NCBI RefSeq assembly: GCF_030463565.1
Contig: NC_134643.1
Location: 78,117,721-78,181,720, forward strand
Direction: 5' to 3'
DNA from: Pelecanus crispus
Taxonomy: Eukaryota > Chordata > Aves > Pelecaniformes > Pelecanidae
DNA length: 64,000 nucleotides
A program made the position numbers and the translations under genes. The notes beneath the pieces are model-generated. The model was not told where the DNA came from. It searched no databases and saw only the letters and a program-made list of their open reading frames with translations. This document shows positions 62,901 to 64,000 of the stretch, one piece after another (the stretch's first letter is position 1; every line of letters begins with the position of its first letter).

Positions 62901-63952
62901 GGCTCTTAAGGAGATCTTAACCGTAATAAAGCATCAGAACAGGGCATCTGTTGGCACTTGGATCGTAGCTTCCAGGTAGAAAAATCTTGGGTTATAATTC
63001 AGATATGGTACAAAGGAAGTGAGGACACATTGAATATCAGAGGAGAGAGGAATGACAGAGGAAAGCCTAAAGAAGCTATAAAACACAGGCATGAAGTGAG
63101 GTTCACCACAAATAATGGCTCATAATCCAGAAATAAATACTCTTTATGATGGAGAACTTTAAAAGCAAAAGGATTAACACCAGAAAAACATCAGGGAAAG
63201 AAGGGGCGTTGCACTTCAGCAGCATGCCACCATTTGGGTTGCCTGGTTGTCCAAGAAATCTCTAGCAAGGTTTCCACGGATGAGAGATCTTCCCTTTGTC
63301 CAGCACAGCAGTATGATACACCTCAAAGAGCAACAGAAACGCATGACAAACTGACAGAGGGAATGGAAATGAAAGGAGACAGCCATGCAGAATCACAGCT
63401 CCATAGCTGAGGGAGCTGCTGGAGACCACTGTTAATTTTAGCCTCACCTAAGGTGTTCTCAAACAGAACAATTCCATGTACAAACCCTGCTGTGAAGTTG
63501 GGGAGTTACAATTCAACATTTCAGTTCACTGCTCCCCTCAGGGTTTCTATTTCTGTATGAGGCTTTCTCAGCAAGAACTTCATTTGCTGAGTGGAGTTCT
63601 GTTAGTTAAGTAAAACTTTATAAACAGAAAAAAGGACAGAATTACCTGATTAGCAAACAGCAGGTGACAAACGGTAGGGTCAGCTTTGTCTTTTATGATT
63701 GCTCGAATGATCTGCAGCATAGGTGTTATCCCTGAAACAGAAAGGCAGGTCAATGATGCGAGAACGTGAAGGAGCAGAAGAAAGCACAAATGAGCACGTG
63801 AGAGAAAGTATGAACAAATACATCTACCAGCTGTCAGAAACGCAGGATGAATCTTTATCTATACATACCAGTCCCACCTGCAATCATCCCCACATACTTC
63901 ACTTTCTTAGTAACTGGTTCAGCTTTCTTTTCAGGCCGAATAGCAAACGTGC
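59743..63952 (-). CDS. CYB5R3: CYB5R3, NADH-cytochrome b5 reductase 3 (last four coding exons only)
   Basis: The enzyme is an FAD flavoprotein that passes electrons from NADH to cytochrome b5 on the ER and mitochondrial outer membrane, serving fatty-acid desaturation and methaemoglobin reduction. The exons join as 63,869-63,952, 63,646-63,731, 61,502-61,601 and 59,743-59,915 (443 nt, all phases consistent, stop TAA). They encode the NADH-binding half: [74 protein letters not shown] and [13 protein letters not shown]. The FAD half lies to the right of the window. [12 protein letters not shown] and MIQYAC point to CYB5R3 over CYB5R1 and CYB5R2, while the end ([14 protein letters not shown]) is closer to CYB5R1/2, so paralogue assignment is likely, not certain. 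Confidence 0.88.
59916..61501 (-). other. CYB5R3: CYB5R3 last intron
   Basis: No exon, RNA gene or repeat recognised. Confidence 0.6.
61502..61601 (-). CDS. CYB5R3: CYB5R3 exon ([15 protein letters not shown]...LDRAPE)
   Basis: 100 nt, phase 0 to 1. Acceptor CTTATTCTGCAG, donor GAAA/GTAAGA, minus strand. Confidence 0.92.
61602..63645 (-). other. CYB5R3: CYB5R3 intron
   Basis: Two kilobases with a MIR-like stretch at its left edge (61,675-61,775) and AT-rich sequence near 62,540-62,580. No exon seen. Confidence 0.6.
61675..61775 (-). repeat. Possible MIR relic in a CYB5R3 intron
   Basis: CTCCATTTTACAGGCTGAAG ... CCTGTAGCAGAGCT recalls the reverse complement of MIR ('ctcattttacagatgagg', 'gtggcagagc'). 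Weak. Confidence 0.35.
63646..63731 (-). CDS. CYB5R3: CYB5R3 exon ([14 protein letters not shown]...LLFANQ)
   Basis: 86 nt, phase 1 to 0. Completes the GGTGITPM NADH-binding motif split across the preceding intron. Donor CAG/GTAATT. Confidence 0.93.
63869..63952 (-). CDS. CYB5R3: CYB5R3 exon ([12 protein letters not shown]...MIAGGTG)
   Basis: 84 nt, phase 1 to 1. Acceptor TCTCTCTCTCCAG, donor ACTG/GTATGT. FAIRP and VGMIAGGTG match cytochrome b5 reductases. The exon before it lies beyond 64,000. Confidence 0.92.
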
Positions 63953-64000
63953 CTGGAGAGAGAGACAGACGAAAAACATTGAAGAAAGCAGGAAACAGCA

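Noticed and set aside
1..64000. CRISPR arrays, operons, ribosome binding sites, insertion sequences or phage genes
   Set aside because: The window is spliced vertebrate sequence; no regularly spaced repeats or bacterial-type gene packing were seen.

Overview
The window is vertebrate nuclear DNA, most likely from a bird. The signs are widely spaced short exons with GT-AG borders, a CR1 LINE 3' end with the avian-style terminal repeat ending TTCTATGATTCT (about 55,605-55,871), an LTR fragment of a type I associate with avian endogenous retroviruses (1-about 490), and few other repeats. Gene names rest on protein similarity recalled from memory. No database search was run. Where residues are called conserved or unusual, the comparison is with remembered human proteins.

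Layout. (1) 1-8,503: LTR fragment, then intron or upstream sequence of the liprin gene, including a GC-rich stretch (about 3,090-3,585) leading into a possible alternative first coding exon (3,585-3,653). (2) 8,504-47,182, plus strand: 27 coding exons of PPFIBP1 (liprin-beta-1). They cover everything from just after the N-terminal segment to the stop codon. My joined exons total 2,832 nt, exactly 944 codons including the stop, with every splice phase matching. The first roughly 90 residues of the usual protein must be encoded upstream of the window. (3) 47,183-about 49,812: PPFIBP1 3' UTR with several poly(A) signals. (4) 52,154-52,888, plus strand: REP15 (Rab15 effector protein), an intronless reading frame interrupted by one in-frame TGA. 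(5) 52,889-57,750: intergenic, with a poly(A)-tailed retroposon-like end, homopolymer runs and the CR1 fragment. (6) about 57,750-63,952, minus strand: 3' UTR and the last four coding exons of CYB5R3 (NADH-cytochrome b5 reductase 3). The rest of that gene lies to the right of the window.

The genes do not form a pathway. PPFIBP1 is a coiled-coil/SAM scaffold of cell adhesion and presynaptic-type assemblies, REP15 acts in endosome recycling through Rab15, and CYB5R3 is a flavoprotein reductase. PPFIBP1-REP15 adjacency is the order I know from human 12p11. CYB5R3 is on 22q13 in human, so its position here marks a rearrangement between lineages.

The most notable points are: the REP15 nonsense codon, which also creates a consensus splice donor; three liprin microexons (33, 30 and 33 nt), one of which repeats the SASAP motif of the preceding exon; a phase-compatible unannotated cassette exon at 35,812-35,880; the alternative first exon; and an exon whose acceptor reads as a recursive-splice site. 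I found no undescribed multi-gene system.
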